NCBI GenBank assembly: GCA_026398575.1
Contig: JAPLSP010000423.1
Coordinates: 1 to 21,176 of the forward strand
Reading direction: 5' to 3'
Length of the DNA stretch: 21,176 nucleotides
Source of the DNA: Candidatus Sumerlaeota bacterium
GTDB lineage: Bacteria > Sumerlaeota > Sumerlaeia > JADFCT01
Positions within the stretch are counted from its first letter, which is position 1; the number at the start of each line of letters is the position of its first letter. A program made the translations under genes and the position numbers. Positions 13,901-20,843 of the stretch are shown piece after piece. A model generated the notes under the pieces. That model did not search any database. It saw only the letters and a list, made by a program, of their open reading frames with translations, and was not told where the DNA came from.

Positions 13901-16213
13901 CGAAGGTGGATTGCCCGCTCCATACCGCGCCGGATCGCCGAAGCGGTAGAGAAAATCGCCGGCGCTGCCAGCAGCGGCCGCGATGCTGGCCGTGGGATTG
14001 CCCACCACGAACGTCCCGCCGCGATTGATGATATAGAATTCGCCCTGCATCGAGTTGATGACGATCTGATCCAACGCCTGGTTGTAGTCCAGAGAATTGC
14101 CGCTGGGCCATCCGCTCCGCAGCGGCCTGCCGGGCAGATTCAGGTTAAGTTTTCCGGGGTAGTTCGCGATCGTCTTTCCCGCGCCGACGTAGTTGGCTTT
14201 CGCCGCATCCATGTCTTGAATGCCATGATCGAAGAAACACCACTCCCAGACAATGTTTCCGCTCATGTCCACTTCCATGATCGCATCGGCCTGCGCGCCG
14301 TCATAGGGCCCGTCGGCCGGATCGCATCCGGCGGCGATGCATTCGACATGGGTCAGGTCCTTGGCGGCGATGTACAGCGTGGCGTAGGCATTAAGTTTGG
14401 GATCGAATATCCGCGCGAAATCATCATGCGGATGATAACCGGAGCGGGACTCATAGTATTCCCATGCCGTCTTGCCGTCCCAATCCAATTCCCTGAAGCC
14501 CGTGCGTCCGCTTGAACTGGTCGCCGCGTCCAGGATATGCCCGTTTTCCAACAGCCGGGGATTCGTTCCCAACGCCCACTGGTTGACGACCTGCCCTTGC
14601 ATATCTATCAGGTAGGAATTGCCCTGGGCGGCAAAGAGGGTATATCCATTGCCGGCATTGACAGAGTCCCAATACTGCAGCTCCGTTGGCCGCTGGAGCG
14701 CCTGATACGCTTGGCCGGCGTAGGGATTGTCCACGACGGAACGCCCGGCGATCGTATTGCCGGGAGTCAGCGTACGTCCGGAAAGCGCCGGATGATCCGC
14801 GCCGTAACGATACGCCCGGAAAATGGAAATTACCATGGGTAGTTTGTCGCCGGTCTGCTGCACAATGCCGTTCTTGGAAACAGGAACGATATATTCCCAG
14901 ACCACGACGCCGGAGGAGGTGACTTCGGAAATGTAACCATAGGTATCGGCGCAAACGAGGGTGTTGCCATTGGGTAGCCGCTGGGCGCCGCAACCGATTG
15001 TGCTGGAGAGCGTCTGCGAATTCTGGGACCGGTAGTTCCAAACAATCTGTTTTGATTGCTGCTTCGGCGTTTTGTCGGTCACGGCGGCGAATGTCATCGT
15101 CGTGTATCCGGCGTCAGGCGGGTTCACATAGCTGCCGGTGTTGACGCCGGCGGCGTTCAGGAACGGGTTGATCTCGAAAACCTCGGATTGCGCGGCGTGT
15201 TCCGAAAGATATTCGGCGTTGTTGAATATCATTAAATTGCCCGCTCCCTCGAGCCCCGGAGCGATCCAGGAAATATGATGAGCGCCGCCCAGTTGTTTCG
15301 TGCCGTGGGTGGATTGCGTCCAGTCCTCCAATATCGCCGGCGGCGTGCCCTGGCCGTATCGCATGGGATCACCGAAGCGATAGAGGAAGTCGCCCGCGCT
15401 CGAGGCTGCGTTCGCGATGCTCGTGGCGGGATTGCCGGCAACGAAAGTGCTGTCGTGATCAATGACGTAGAACTCGCCCTGCACCGAGTTGACGACGATC
15501 TGGCCCAGGGCCGCGTTGTAGTCCAGCGAATTGCAGTGCAGCCAGTCGTCCTTCAGGTTGTGCCCGCTCAGGTTGATGTCCAGCCGGTTCGGATAATCCG
15601 CGATCGTCTTGCCCGCGCCGACATAGTTCGGCTTGGCGGCGTCAAAGTCCTGTATGATGTGATCGAAGAATGCCCACTCCCAGACCACGTTTCCGCTCAT
15701 GTCCACTTCCACGATAGTGTCCAACTGAGCGCCGGTCGCGGGCGTTCGCGCCGGATTCGCGCCGGCGGCGATCAAGGTGGCAGAGGTGTAGTCCTTGTTG
15801 GCAATGTAAAGCGTTGTATAGGCACCGAGCTTCGAGTTATAGATGCGGATGAAATCATGGTGGGGATGATAGTTCGACCGGCTTTCGGTATAACTCCATG
15901 CGGTAGCCCCGTCCCAATCCACTTCCGTGAAACCGCCGAATCCGCTGGGATCGTCTTTCGAGGCGTCCAGCACGTGGCCATTATCGAGCAGATGCGGATT
16001 CGTGCCGATGGGCCATGAGTGAACGATCCGTCCCTGCATATCAATCAGGTAGGTGGTTCCCATTACTCCGAAAAACGTGTAGCCGGGATAGGCTCTGGTC
16101 TCATCCCAATAGCGCAACTCCGTGGGCCCCTGCAAAGCGTCGTAGGCTGGGACCGAACCCGCGCATGCCGCAAGCAACGCCGCGACCAAGCTGATGAACA
16201 TTTCGCGTTTCAT
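7973..16213 (-). CDS. Giant secreted mosaic: three arylsulfotransferase propellers, two DUF1566, FGE-like, SMP-30-like, dockerin-like
   Basis: A 2746-residue exported protein. GAAAGGGAG lies 7 nt before the ATG and a signal peptide covers residues 1-23. Domains in order: arylsulfotransferase-type propeller 1 (about 24-480); propeller 2 (about 502-950); two DUF1566 domains (about 1001-1126 and 1138-1262, each with DNGxGTVTD.xTGLxWQK and SDWRLP); an FGE-like fold (about 1277-1606); an SMP-30/gluconolactonase-like propeller (about 1612-1870, with EGP, RPNG and CDGM); an Ig-like domain (about 1895-2163) interrupted by a jelly-roll-like insertion; propeller 3 (about 2174-2606); an InlB-type beta repeat (about 2620-2702); and a dockerin-like C-terminus with EF-loop D2724-D2735. 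Propeller 3 resembles the propeller of the neighbouring fusion protein, while 1 and 2 are tandem copies. Propeller 2 lacks the catalytic-type histidines and the FGE-like domain lacks the copper cysteines. It is probably a surface or extracellular binding and sulfuryl-transfer protein; the substrate is unknown. Confidence 0.85.
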   Translation of the reverse strand: MKREMFISLVAALLAACAGSVPAYDALQGPTELRYWDETRAYPGYTFFGVMGTTYLIDMQGRIVHSWPIGTNPHLLDNGHVLDASKDDPSGFGGFTEVDWDGATAWSYTESRSNYHPHHDFIRIYNSKLGAYTTLYIANKDYTSATLIAAGANPARTPATGAQLDTIVEVDMSGNVVWEWAFFDHIIQDFDAAKPNYVGAGKTIADYPNRLDINLSGHNLKDDWLHCNSLDYNAALGQIVVNSVQGEFYVIDHDSTFVAGNPATSIANAASSAGDFLYRFGDPMRYGQGTPPAILEDWTQSTHGTKQLGGAHHISWIAPGLEGAGNLMIFNNAEYLSEHAAQSEVFEINPFLNAAGVNTGSYVNPPDAGYTTMTFAAVTDKTPKQQSKQIVWNYRSQNSQTLSSTIGCGAQRLPNGNTLVCADTYGYISEVTSSGVVVWEYIVPVSKNGIVQQTGDKLPMVISIFRAYRYGADHPALSGRTLTPGNTIAGRSVVDNPYAGQAYQALQRPTELQYWDSVNAGNGYTLFAAQGNSYLIDMQGQVVNQWALGTNPRLLENGHILDAATSSSGRTGFRELDWDGKTAWEYYESRSGYHPHDDFARIFDPKLNAYATLYIAAKDLTHVECIAAGCDPADGPYDGAQADAIMEVDMSGNIVWEWCFFDHGIQDMDAAKANYVGAGKTIANYPGKLNLNLPGRPLRSGWPSGNSLDYNQALDQIVINSMQGEFYIINRGGTFVVGNPTASIAAAAGSAGDFLYRFGDPARYGAGNPPSVSSNWENATNGNKQIGASNNAQWIASGLPGAGHLLVFNSNQYLFTRTPQSYIFEINPFLNSSGTDTGAYVNPPTAGYNTWTFDKDAMKSNQLLSKQVVWKYGTLSNLTLFSPFGSGAQRLSNGNTLICASATGYMVEVTSNGAVVWEYINPVTAAGVVKTIGDCLPMTNATLRAHRYAPDFAGFLGKDMTAGPTITETAANAWSMLKLPDTGQTQSFTTTFGEDADYIIHPPSLTDNGNGTVTDNVTGLIWQKADGGEMTWEAATTYAIGLTLDGYSDWRLPTAHEAFSILNHGTINPALNTSVFTASAAEYWWTQDTLASDATRVWSANAGGGIGPHPKSETISAGGTKRFHPRCVRGANAPAGASPIHHAVNNGDGTVTDSDTGLMWQKGEAPAPMTWEAALQYAEGLTLAGHSDWRLPNIKELHSLNDETMTVPSLDRNYFPGAAASLYGSSTSMFNTPALAWTLDFQFGITSYADKTTTLVVRCVRQADGVSSSSFIAEFARIPGGSYLMGDHFGFVDPGHPSDEIPTHTVSLDPFYIGKTDVTCREYCDYLNAAYAQGLISISSNCVCNAGGTIIYSDTTAADSASPIQWSGSVFAIRGNRAFHPVTGIRWFGAIAYCNWLSARDGYTPCYNLTTGVCDFTKNGYRLPTEAEWEYAARGGQTNPYCMFPWGNDLNADGRLANWAASGDPYEAGDNPQSTPVGFYDGSLRLKSDYNWPSSTTVYQTRDGSNGYGLYDMSGNIWQWTNDWYGKDYYQYCVDNAVTVNPAGPAAGDAMPDGLPYHGLRGGNWFNGQDMYGHGRVANRDPGYYRGPGDPNGPWFHVGFRVARGGASPVAPEATLQPAGSGFLFTEGPAANASGDVFFSDVDAGKIYHWSAMNGVITTFRANSGGANGLYFDASGNLLACEGTTKRLTSTDMSLNVTALASQYNGAAFNKPNDLWIAPSGGVYFSDPLFGAGTKTQDGEHVYYLSPDRLTVTRVISDMTRPNGLIGTPDGKTLYAADYGASKVYRYTINTSNGALSGKTLFASAQCDGMTIDSEGNIYMAANSVLIYSPAGNQIGRIIVPEIPTNMTFGGVDWHTLFITARTSIYTIRMAVSGAVETQTTSTALSIAGTACSPVTPTSNDPVWITATVSATAGINSVTLTYDTGSGGGASGSETTVFQETMATSAVKPWTGAGCNNVWTVTAGPGINVEQRTQANHGTGNPCGLEFSTQNSSSALTAMIETASAFNASGASGYVEFWIQTLSLSGTNGWTFQLDAGSGYVTRLSELTGSNHGWQQYHYDLQAGELVAGLKMRFQFTGSVQDNRIQLDDIIVKTTSGSGSTAKQVGMNDDGAHQDGAAGDGRYGGQIPTFAAGTTVHYYVTAIDKLAAQATDPAGAPTATYSYTVASPPTTITQTVGLFLNTPEAFVGYTLLAPMHYTRTYLIDNDGQVVHTWDSAYEPGRTAYLLPNGHLVRECMILQGGPSTGGGEGGRIEEYDWDGNLVWEFDYYSGAYIAHHDFKVLPNGNILVLASEKKTYAEVIQAGFNPALLDTEIATKGYMLPDYVVEVQPTRPVGGNIVWEWHVWDHLIQDFDNTKSNYGVVANHPELVDVNGPGIKIPQFWNHMNSVGYNPDLDQMILSVRGNSELWVIDHQTSSTQSSGHTGGRYSKGGDLLYRWGNPRQYDAGTAGDQKLLQQHDTEWIPAGRPGAGNILIFNNGISRGYSTIDEITPPVDAGGNYSLTTGTAYGPSALTWTYRATNPADFCSTEISGAQRLPNGATLICEGLTGRLFEVTTAGLMVWEYICPVTDAGPMTQGDAIPADPRGGFLNAVFQADRYAPDYPGLAGKDLTPRGPIEQTTTPSQFMLVVTLDGLGSGTVTRQPLLMLYPQGTTLTLTAQPTTAGVFPSVFTHWTGDVVSTSNPLILVIDHHTTVTARFDLVPTKTGLVNHLTGAVPLTGNDLRAADINGDGIINTGDIVAIIQRLNLP

Positions 16214-16274
16214 AGTGTGTCTCCCTTTCGTTATGGTTTGTCGCGCGTTTGTTTTTCAATTCTGATTTGAAAGT

Positions 16275-16315
16275 CTCCCAACCCCGGGAGGTTTTTCCCC
16301 CTCGCGTGCCGCGAG
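16275..16315 (-). other. Two hairpins in the 5' leader of the giant gene
   Basis: CTCGCG-TGC-CGCGAG (16301-16315) is a perfect 6-bp stem with a 3-nt loop, and CTCCC...GGGAG (16275-16290) gives a 5-bp stem. Both lie 60-100 nt upstream of the giant gene's start. They may structure the leader; no known riboswitch is recognised. Confidence 0.3.
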
Positions 16316-16393
16316 TTATTAACATATCCACAGCCATGCACAAAGAGAAAGTAGCAAAGAGAAATTTAACATCAACCTAGCTGATTAATTAAC

Positions 16394-16410
16394 TCATCTC
16401 TCTGAGATGA
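16394..16410 (-). terminator. Possible terminator hairpin after the phosphoesterase gene
   Basis: TCATCTC and GAGATGA form a perfect 7-bp stem with a 3-nt loop, starting 27 nt after the phosphoesterase stop codon. On the minus strand it is followed by AT-rich GTTAATTAAT, not a clean U-tract. It may be a weak intrinsic terminator, so some read-through into the giant gene is possible. Confidence 0.35.
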
Positions 16411-16437
16411 TCATACAAGGGGTTGAACCAATGTTGT

Positions 16438-19400
16438 CTAACGTCCCAATTTCATCAAGTCCATGAGATCAGCAATGTCCACCCGTCCGTCGCCATTGAC
16501 GTCGGCGGCTATCATCTGCGCCGCGGTCAGCGGTGGATTAGCCTTGCCAATCAAGTATTCCATCAAGAATGCGCGTGGAATCAGATACTTGCCCGTGAAG
16601 TTGACCGTACCACCGTTCGCCAGCGTGGCGTGGACTGGATTGGTCGTGGGCAGATCAAAGCCGCTGAGCGGCTGCCAGGTCAGGATGAGATTTCCCGCCG
16701 GGACGTTAGACAGCGTCTGGCTGCCGTTCCCGGGGCGCATGCCACCAACGCCATCCGTCAGTATCCAGGCGGCTGTGTCAGGCGCAACCGTCACGATGAC
16801 CGTCCCTCGCGGCTGAGGCGTGGGCGAGGGGCTGGGGCTGGGCGTCGGATGCGGAGTGGGTGTCGGCGTGGGATTGGGCGTGAGGCTGGGCGTCGGATTG
16901 GGGGCGCTGATTGTGTAGGAGTACGTGACCTGCCGGTTCACCCTTTTGGGCGTCACGTCTGCCGGAAGGTATGCGCGAACGTAGTCCACGGTTACCTGTG
17001 ATTGGGATACGTTGACGCGAAGGTGGCCGGAGTTTCCATAGAGGACGCCGTGCGTGTAGCCATAAGTCGCGGAGGTTCCGGTCGCGTCGTAACTGGTATT
17101 GCTGGGCTGGGGAACTTCCTGATAGACGATTCCGTCAAGGTCCTGCTTTACATAGAGATGGTCGTGTCCGTGGAAGAAGATGGTCACTCCATTTTCAACC
17201 ATCAACTGGTGGATCGGTTTTCCCCAGCCGGGGCGCTGGACATCGAATCCCCACGAATCGTCCGCGTTTTTGCCACCCCATTCATAATAGGGCGCGCATT
17301 CGATCCCGCCACGGCCGTCCTTGACGTACGCGGGCACGCCCGAAAGCAATTGGTGGCAGAACACGAACTTGAATCTGGCGTGGCTATTCATAAGAACCTG
17401 CTTGAACCAGTCGTATTGCGTTTTTCCCAAAGTCCAAGTCCAGCCATCTGTCGCCGGCTTGGTCAGGACGTACCAATAAGGGTCTAGAACGACATATAAG
17501 GCGTCGCCCCATTCCCAGGCATAGTAATTTCCCCGCACGCCAACATAGGGTTCGGCGGTCGCATTGCCAGAATAAATGCCATCGGGAAGGGGGTTGAGAA
17601 AATATTGCGTTCGCGCATTGCTGGCCCAGACGGCGCAATTGTCGGGCGCCGGCGGAGCGCCGTTTAAAATCCAACCCAACTCTCCGTCGTGATTTCCAAT
17701 GGCAAAAAACAACGGGGCCGAATGGCAGAGCGTCGCAAGATAGGACCTCTGCATAAGGTACATCGAAACGACCCCATCCGACGTGATGCCGTCCTTGATG
17801 TGCTTCTCAACCATGGAAGTATCGCCAAGGTCTATATGGAAGTCGGGGTTGTCCAGCAGGGCGTTCTGCAGGGCGATCGTGTACAACGGGCCATTGAACT
17901 GAGGCTCCAACAGATGCGAGTCGGCCTGGATCGTAAATGTATAGGCGCTGCCTGGCGTCCGCTGTGTATGAAAGCTATGTTCAGAATTCGGCGTAAAAGC
18001 ATCTGAAGATCCGGAGATTCGGCAGCGCATCCGGTAGAAGTAACGCGTGTCGGGAAGGAGCCCGTTGATGATGGCGTTCACGGGCACGCCGGGAGGAAAG
18101 GCAGACGGCGTGGTTTGCCCCGTATAGACAGAGGTAGTAACGCCGTACTCGAAGTAACCTTCCGCTGCCGCGCTATCGGTGCTGACCAAAACATTGACGG
18201 TAATCGAGTCTGTGGACGGGCAGCCCAGCAGTTCGGGGGCAAAGAATGACACCGTCGTTGGCGTGGTCTGGACGGTGATATTGAGCGTCGCCTGCGAAGA
18301 GGAACCTGCCGCGTCCTCCACTCGTACGGTGAAACTGTTAAGGCCCGAATCCGACGTCGCGGGAGTTCCGCTCAGCGTTCCGGAAGTGTCTGCTGATAGC
18401 CACGATGGCCCGCTGGTTATGGAGAACGTCAGCGAATCGCCGGCATCGGGGTCTGTCGCGTCGCCGGCTATTGAGATTGTGTACGGAACACCGGCTGTCG
18501 CGTCCGGTTTCACAATGGGATCCGATGTGAAGTAGGGCGCATGGTTTCCCGATCCCGCTGGATACACTCTGTAGGAGTACGAAATCCTCCCATTGGCGAC
18601 TCCGTCCACGTCCAGTTGGGTCCGAACGTATTCGACCGTGGTTGATGTTGGAGAAACGGTGACCCTCACGTAGCCCCCGTTGGTATATGTGACGGCGGGC
18701 GCGGGATAAGCGTCCCCATTGTCGGGGTCCGTGCCATCCACCTCGTAGTCGGCCGGCTGGGGCAGTTCCTGATACGCGACGCCGCCCACGTCCTCTTTCG
18801 CGAAGAGATGGTCATGCCCATGGAAAAAGATAGAGACGTGATTGGCGGCCATCAATTGATGGATCGGCATGGCCCATGTCGGGCGTTGGGCGGTGAATCC
18901 CCAAGTCACGCCATCTTGATTATAGCCGCCCCATTCGTAATTGCCAGCGATGGCGGCGCCGCCGCGGCCTGTGCCCAGCACATGATGGGCGAATACGAAT
19001 TTATATTTAGCCTGGCTTTGCTCCAGCGTCGTCTTGAGCCACTGATACTGCGCGTCGCCATGGGTCACCAGCCATTTGTCCGATGTCTTTGTGCCGCCGC
19101 CATACACATTATCCACGCAATAGGGCGATTCCCAGTAGGGGTCAATGACGACGAAAAGCGCGTCGCCCCACGTCCAGGCGAAGTAGTTGCGGAGCAGGCC
19201 GATATACGGCACGATCTCCGTATTGCCCGAGTAAAAACCATCGGGGGCCGGTTGAGGATAGTGCGAGTTACGGGCATTTTGCGCCCACACGGCGACATTG
19301 TCCGGCATACCGTCGAGCAGATAGCGCGCCGCCTGTTCGTGATTCCCATTGACCAGGAAAAGCGGCGCGGAGTTGGCTGCCTGCGTCAAGTAGGGGATCT

Positions 19401-19950
19401 GAATTGTATAGCGTCCGATGACCTGATCCTGGCTGATGGTATTCGTGGCGAGCTGGTCAATGCTGAAATCGTCACCGATCAGCATGTAGAAATCGGGCAG
19501 GTCGGATGCCACGTTGAGCATGGTCTGAGTATAGCGCGCGGCCAGAAACTGTTGCGAACGTTCGGGGTGAGAATCGCCCTGTGCGCCGAAGACAAATGTG
19601 CTGCCCGGCGCCCGCTGGGTCATGAAGGTGTGCTCCGTCCCTGCGGCGAACGTACCGCTGGTACCCGCAGTTCGGTAGCGAATCCGATAAAAGGAGCGAC
19701 TGTTGGCCTGTAGTCCATCCATGCTCAATTCGACCGGCGCATTGATCGCGGTCGTGGTCGTCGCGGTCTGCCTTGAATATACAGACGGCGCCGGGCCATA
19801 TTCGAAATACACGTCCAGAGCCGCATCCGCCCGGGCGTTGACCGTGATGGAGCTGGAGGTCGGGCGGCCCAGAATCTCGGTGATGACCGCTCCGGCCCCT
19901 GTGTTCATCCCTGCCAGCAGGAACACCCAAAGCGCCACTGACCTTCTCAT
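16438..19950 (-). CDS. Secreted tandem metallophosphoesterase (purple-acid-phosphatase-like) with dockerin-like C-terminus
   Basis: A 1170-residue exported protein. GAAGGGGGA lies 7 nt before the ATG and a signal peptide covers residues 1-21. Module A: a fibronectin-like PAP N-domain (about 22-112), then a calcineurin-like phosphoesterase with all metal-ligand blocks: GDSH (D126, H128), GDD (D160), GNHE (N203, H204), AHH (H322/H323) and HGHDH (377-381). A cadherin/He_PIG-type Ig domain follows (about 464-563). Module B repeats the order: N-domain, then phosphoesterase with ADSH, GDTS, GNHD, CHQ and HGHDH near 926-930. Then come a Pro/Thr/Ser linker (about 1015-1047), a PEGA-like domain (about 1049-1125) and a dockerin-like end with EF-loop D1150-D1161. 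Both catalytic modules look intact, so hydrolysis of a phosphate monoester or diester outside the cytoplasm is likely; the substrate is unknown. It is divergent from the two-component regulator gene. Confidence 0.88.
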   Translation of the reverse strand: MRRSVALWVFLLAGMNTGAGAVITEILGRPTSSSITVNARADAALDVYFEYGPAPSVYSRQTATTTTAINAPVELSMDGLQANSRSFYRIRYRTAGTSGTFAAGTEHTFMTQRAPGSTFVFGAQGDSHPERSQQFLAARYTQTMLNVASDLPDFYMLIGDDFSIDQLATNTISQDQVIGRYTIQIPYLTQAANSAPLFLVNGNHEQAARYLLDGMPDNVAVWAQNARNSHYPQPAPDGFYSGNTEIVPYIGLLRNYFAWTWGDALFVVIDPYWESPYCVDNVYGGGTKTSDKWLVTHGDAQYQWLKTTLEQSQAKYKFVFAHHVLGTGRGGAAIAGNYEWGGYNQDGVTWGFTAQRPTWAMPIHQLMAANHVSIFFHGHDHLFAKEDVGGVAYQELPQPADYEVDGTDPDNGDAYPAPAVTYTNGGYVRVTVSPTSTTVEYVRTQLDVDGVANGRISYSYRVYPAGSGNHAPYFTSDPIVKPDATAGVPYTISIAGDATDPDAGDSLTFSITSGPSWLSADTSGTLSGTPATSDSGLNSFTVRVEDAAGSSSQATLNITVQTTPTTVSFFAPELLGCPSTDSITVNVLVSTDSAAAEGYFEYGVTTSVYTGQTTPSAFPPGVPVNAIINGLLPDTRYFYRMRCRISGSSDAFTPNSEHSFHTQRTPGSAYTFTIQADSHLLEPQFNGPLYTIALQNALLDNPDFHIDLGDTSMVEKHIKDGITSDGVVSMYLMQRSYLATLCHSAPLFFAIGNHDGELGWILNGAPPAPDNCAVWASNARTQYFLNPLPDGIYSGNATAEPYVGVRGNYYAWEWGDALYVVLDPYWYVLTKPATDGWTWTLGKTQYDWFKQVLMNSHARFKFVFCHQLLSGVPAYVKDGRGGIECAPYYEWGGKNADDSWGFDVQRPGWGKPIHQLMVENGVTIFFHGHDHLYVKQDLDGIVYQEVPQPSNTSYDATGTSATYGYTHGVLYGNSGHLRVNVSQSQVTVDYVRAYLPADVTPKRVNRQVTYSYTISAPNPTPSLTPNPTPTPTPHPTPSPSPSPTPQPRGTVIVTVAPDTAAWILTDGVGGMRPGNGSQTLSNVPAGNLILTWQPLSGFDLPTTNPVHATLANGGTVNFTGKYLIPRAFLMEYLIGKANPPLTAAQMIAADVNGDGRVDIADLMDLMKLGR
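16807..16905 (-). repeat. Pro/Thr/Ser linker repeat with a G-quadruplex-capable strand
   Basis: This encodes a 30-residue linker of alternating Pro with Thr/Ser (NPTP, PSPSP units) between phosphoesterase module B and the PEGA-like domain. On the plus strand, 16822-16842 fits the canonical four-tract G-quadruplex pattern (GGG, GGGG, GGGG, GGG with loops of 2-3 nt). That strand is the template for this gene. Confidence 0.7.
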
Positions 19951-20057
19951 CTTGATGTCCCCCTTCTTTTTTCATCTACCAATGCGAGGCGATCGGCCTG
20001 CCCTGCGAGTTGCTTCAAAGCGACGTTTTAATTGTGGCTTCGCGTTCGACTTACTCA

Positions 20058-20073
20058 AGTTAAGAATAGTTAA
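20058..20073. promoter_or_regulatory. 10-bp-spaced direct repeat in the divergent promoter region
   Basis: AGTTAA-GAAT-AGTTAA is an exact 6-bp direct repeat with a 10-bp period. It lies in the 203-bp gap between the phosphoesterase gene (start 19950) and the response regulator (start 20154). OmpR-family regulators commonly bind tandem half-sites 10-11 bp apart, so this is a candidate operator for autoregulation or control of the phosphoesterase gene. The region is AT-rich, so chance is possible. Confidence 0.35.
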
Positions 20074-20116
20074 TTTACCTGCTGATCCAAGATTAATTAA
20101 ATTTAATAAAAGTCCT

Positions 20117-20147
20117 TTGGACTCCGGCGCCCTGCCGATTGCATACT
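20117..20147 (+). promoter_or_regulatory. Weak candidate promoter for the response regulator (possible leaderless mRNA)
   Basis: TTGGAC (20117-20122) and CATACT (20142-20147) are separated by 19 nt, and the ATG at 20154 lies 7 nt downstream, about where transcription would start. No ribosome binding site precedes the ATG (CTCGCCCCATG). The spacer is longer than ideal and the -10 matches only four of six bases. Confidence 0.25.
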
Positions 20148-20153
20148 CGCCCC

Positions 20154-20843
20154 ATGAAAATTTTACTGGTCGAAGACGAACGGAAGATCGCCGGCTTTGT
20201 GCGCAAGGGCCTTGAAGAGCGCGGCTTTGCCGTTGAGGTCGCCGGCGATGGAAATGAGGGATACCATCTCGCCACCACCCGGACATACGACGCCATCGTC
20301 TTGGACATCATGCTTCCCGGAAGGGATGGATTGAGCATCCTGGAGTCGTTGCGGGAGCGCAAGAACGCGCCGCCGGTAATCCTTCTGACGGCGCGCGGCG
20401 AGCTGGACGACCGCCTCAAAGGCCTGGACCTGGGCGCGGACGACTACATGACAAAGCCGTTCTACGTCGAGGAGCTGGCCGCCCGCCTGCGCGCGCTCAT
20501 CCGGCGCGCGTCGGGCGAAGCGCTCACTTCCCTGCAGGCGGGCAACGTCGTATTGAATCTGATCGCCAGGGAGGCGCAGATTGACGGAGTCGCCATTGAG
20601 TTGACGGCGCGCGAGTTCAATCTTCTGGAATATCTCATGCGCTCGCCGGGGCGCATCCTGACCCGAAGCCAGATCCTCGAGCATGTGTGGCATTATGACT
20701 TCGACCCGGGCACCAATCTCATCGAAGTTCATATTCAGCACCTTCGAAAGAAACTGGCCGATGCTCACGGCGCGTCCATCATTGAGACGGTCCGGGGCGT
20801 TGGGTACCGTATCCGGAAGGAAGACGGGGAAAATCAAGTATGA
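20154..20843 (+). CDS. OmpR/PhoB-family response regulator, CusR-like
   Basis: A 229-residue cytoplasmic DNA-binding response regulator. The start is set at ATG 20154, where the receiver domain begins (MKILLVEDE); an upstream in-frame TTG at 20139 would only add five residues. Receiver features: E7/D8 acidic pocket, phosphoacceptor D51 (IVLDIMLPG), T79 (LLTARG) and K101 (MTKPF). The C-terminal winged helix runs from about 125 to 225 (ELTAREFNLLEYLM, RSQILEHVW, HIQHLRKKL, ETVRGVGYRI). GYHLA, RxKGLxLGADDY and overall length resemble the CusR/CopR heavy-metal subgroup; that ligand assignment is inference. It overlaps the sensor kinase gene by ATGA and is divergent from the secreted phosphoesterase gene, which it may regulate. 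No ribosome binding site is evident. Confidence 0.93.
   Translation: MKILLVEDERKIAGFVRKGLEERGFAVEVAGDGNEGYHLATTRTYDAIVLDIMLPGRDGLSILESLRERKNAPPVILLTARGELDDRLKGLDLGADDYMTKPFYVEELAARLRALIRRASGEALTSLQAGNVVLNLIAREAQIDGVAIELTAREFNLLEYLMRSPGRILTRSQILEHVWHYDFDPGTNLIEVHIQHLRKKLADAHGASIIETVRGVGYRIRKEDGENQV

Noticed and set aside
14041..15600. Possible recent DNA-level duplication of propellers 1 and 2
   Set aside because: The two copies are similar in protein but differ at many bases, so the duplication is old and no exact DNA repeat is present.
16323..16332. DnaA-box-like ATATCCACA
   Set aside because: It is a single imperfect match with no cluster, no dnaA/dnaN neighbours and no origin-like context.
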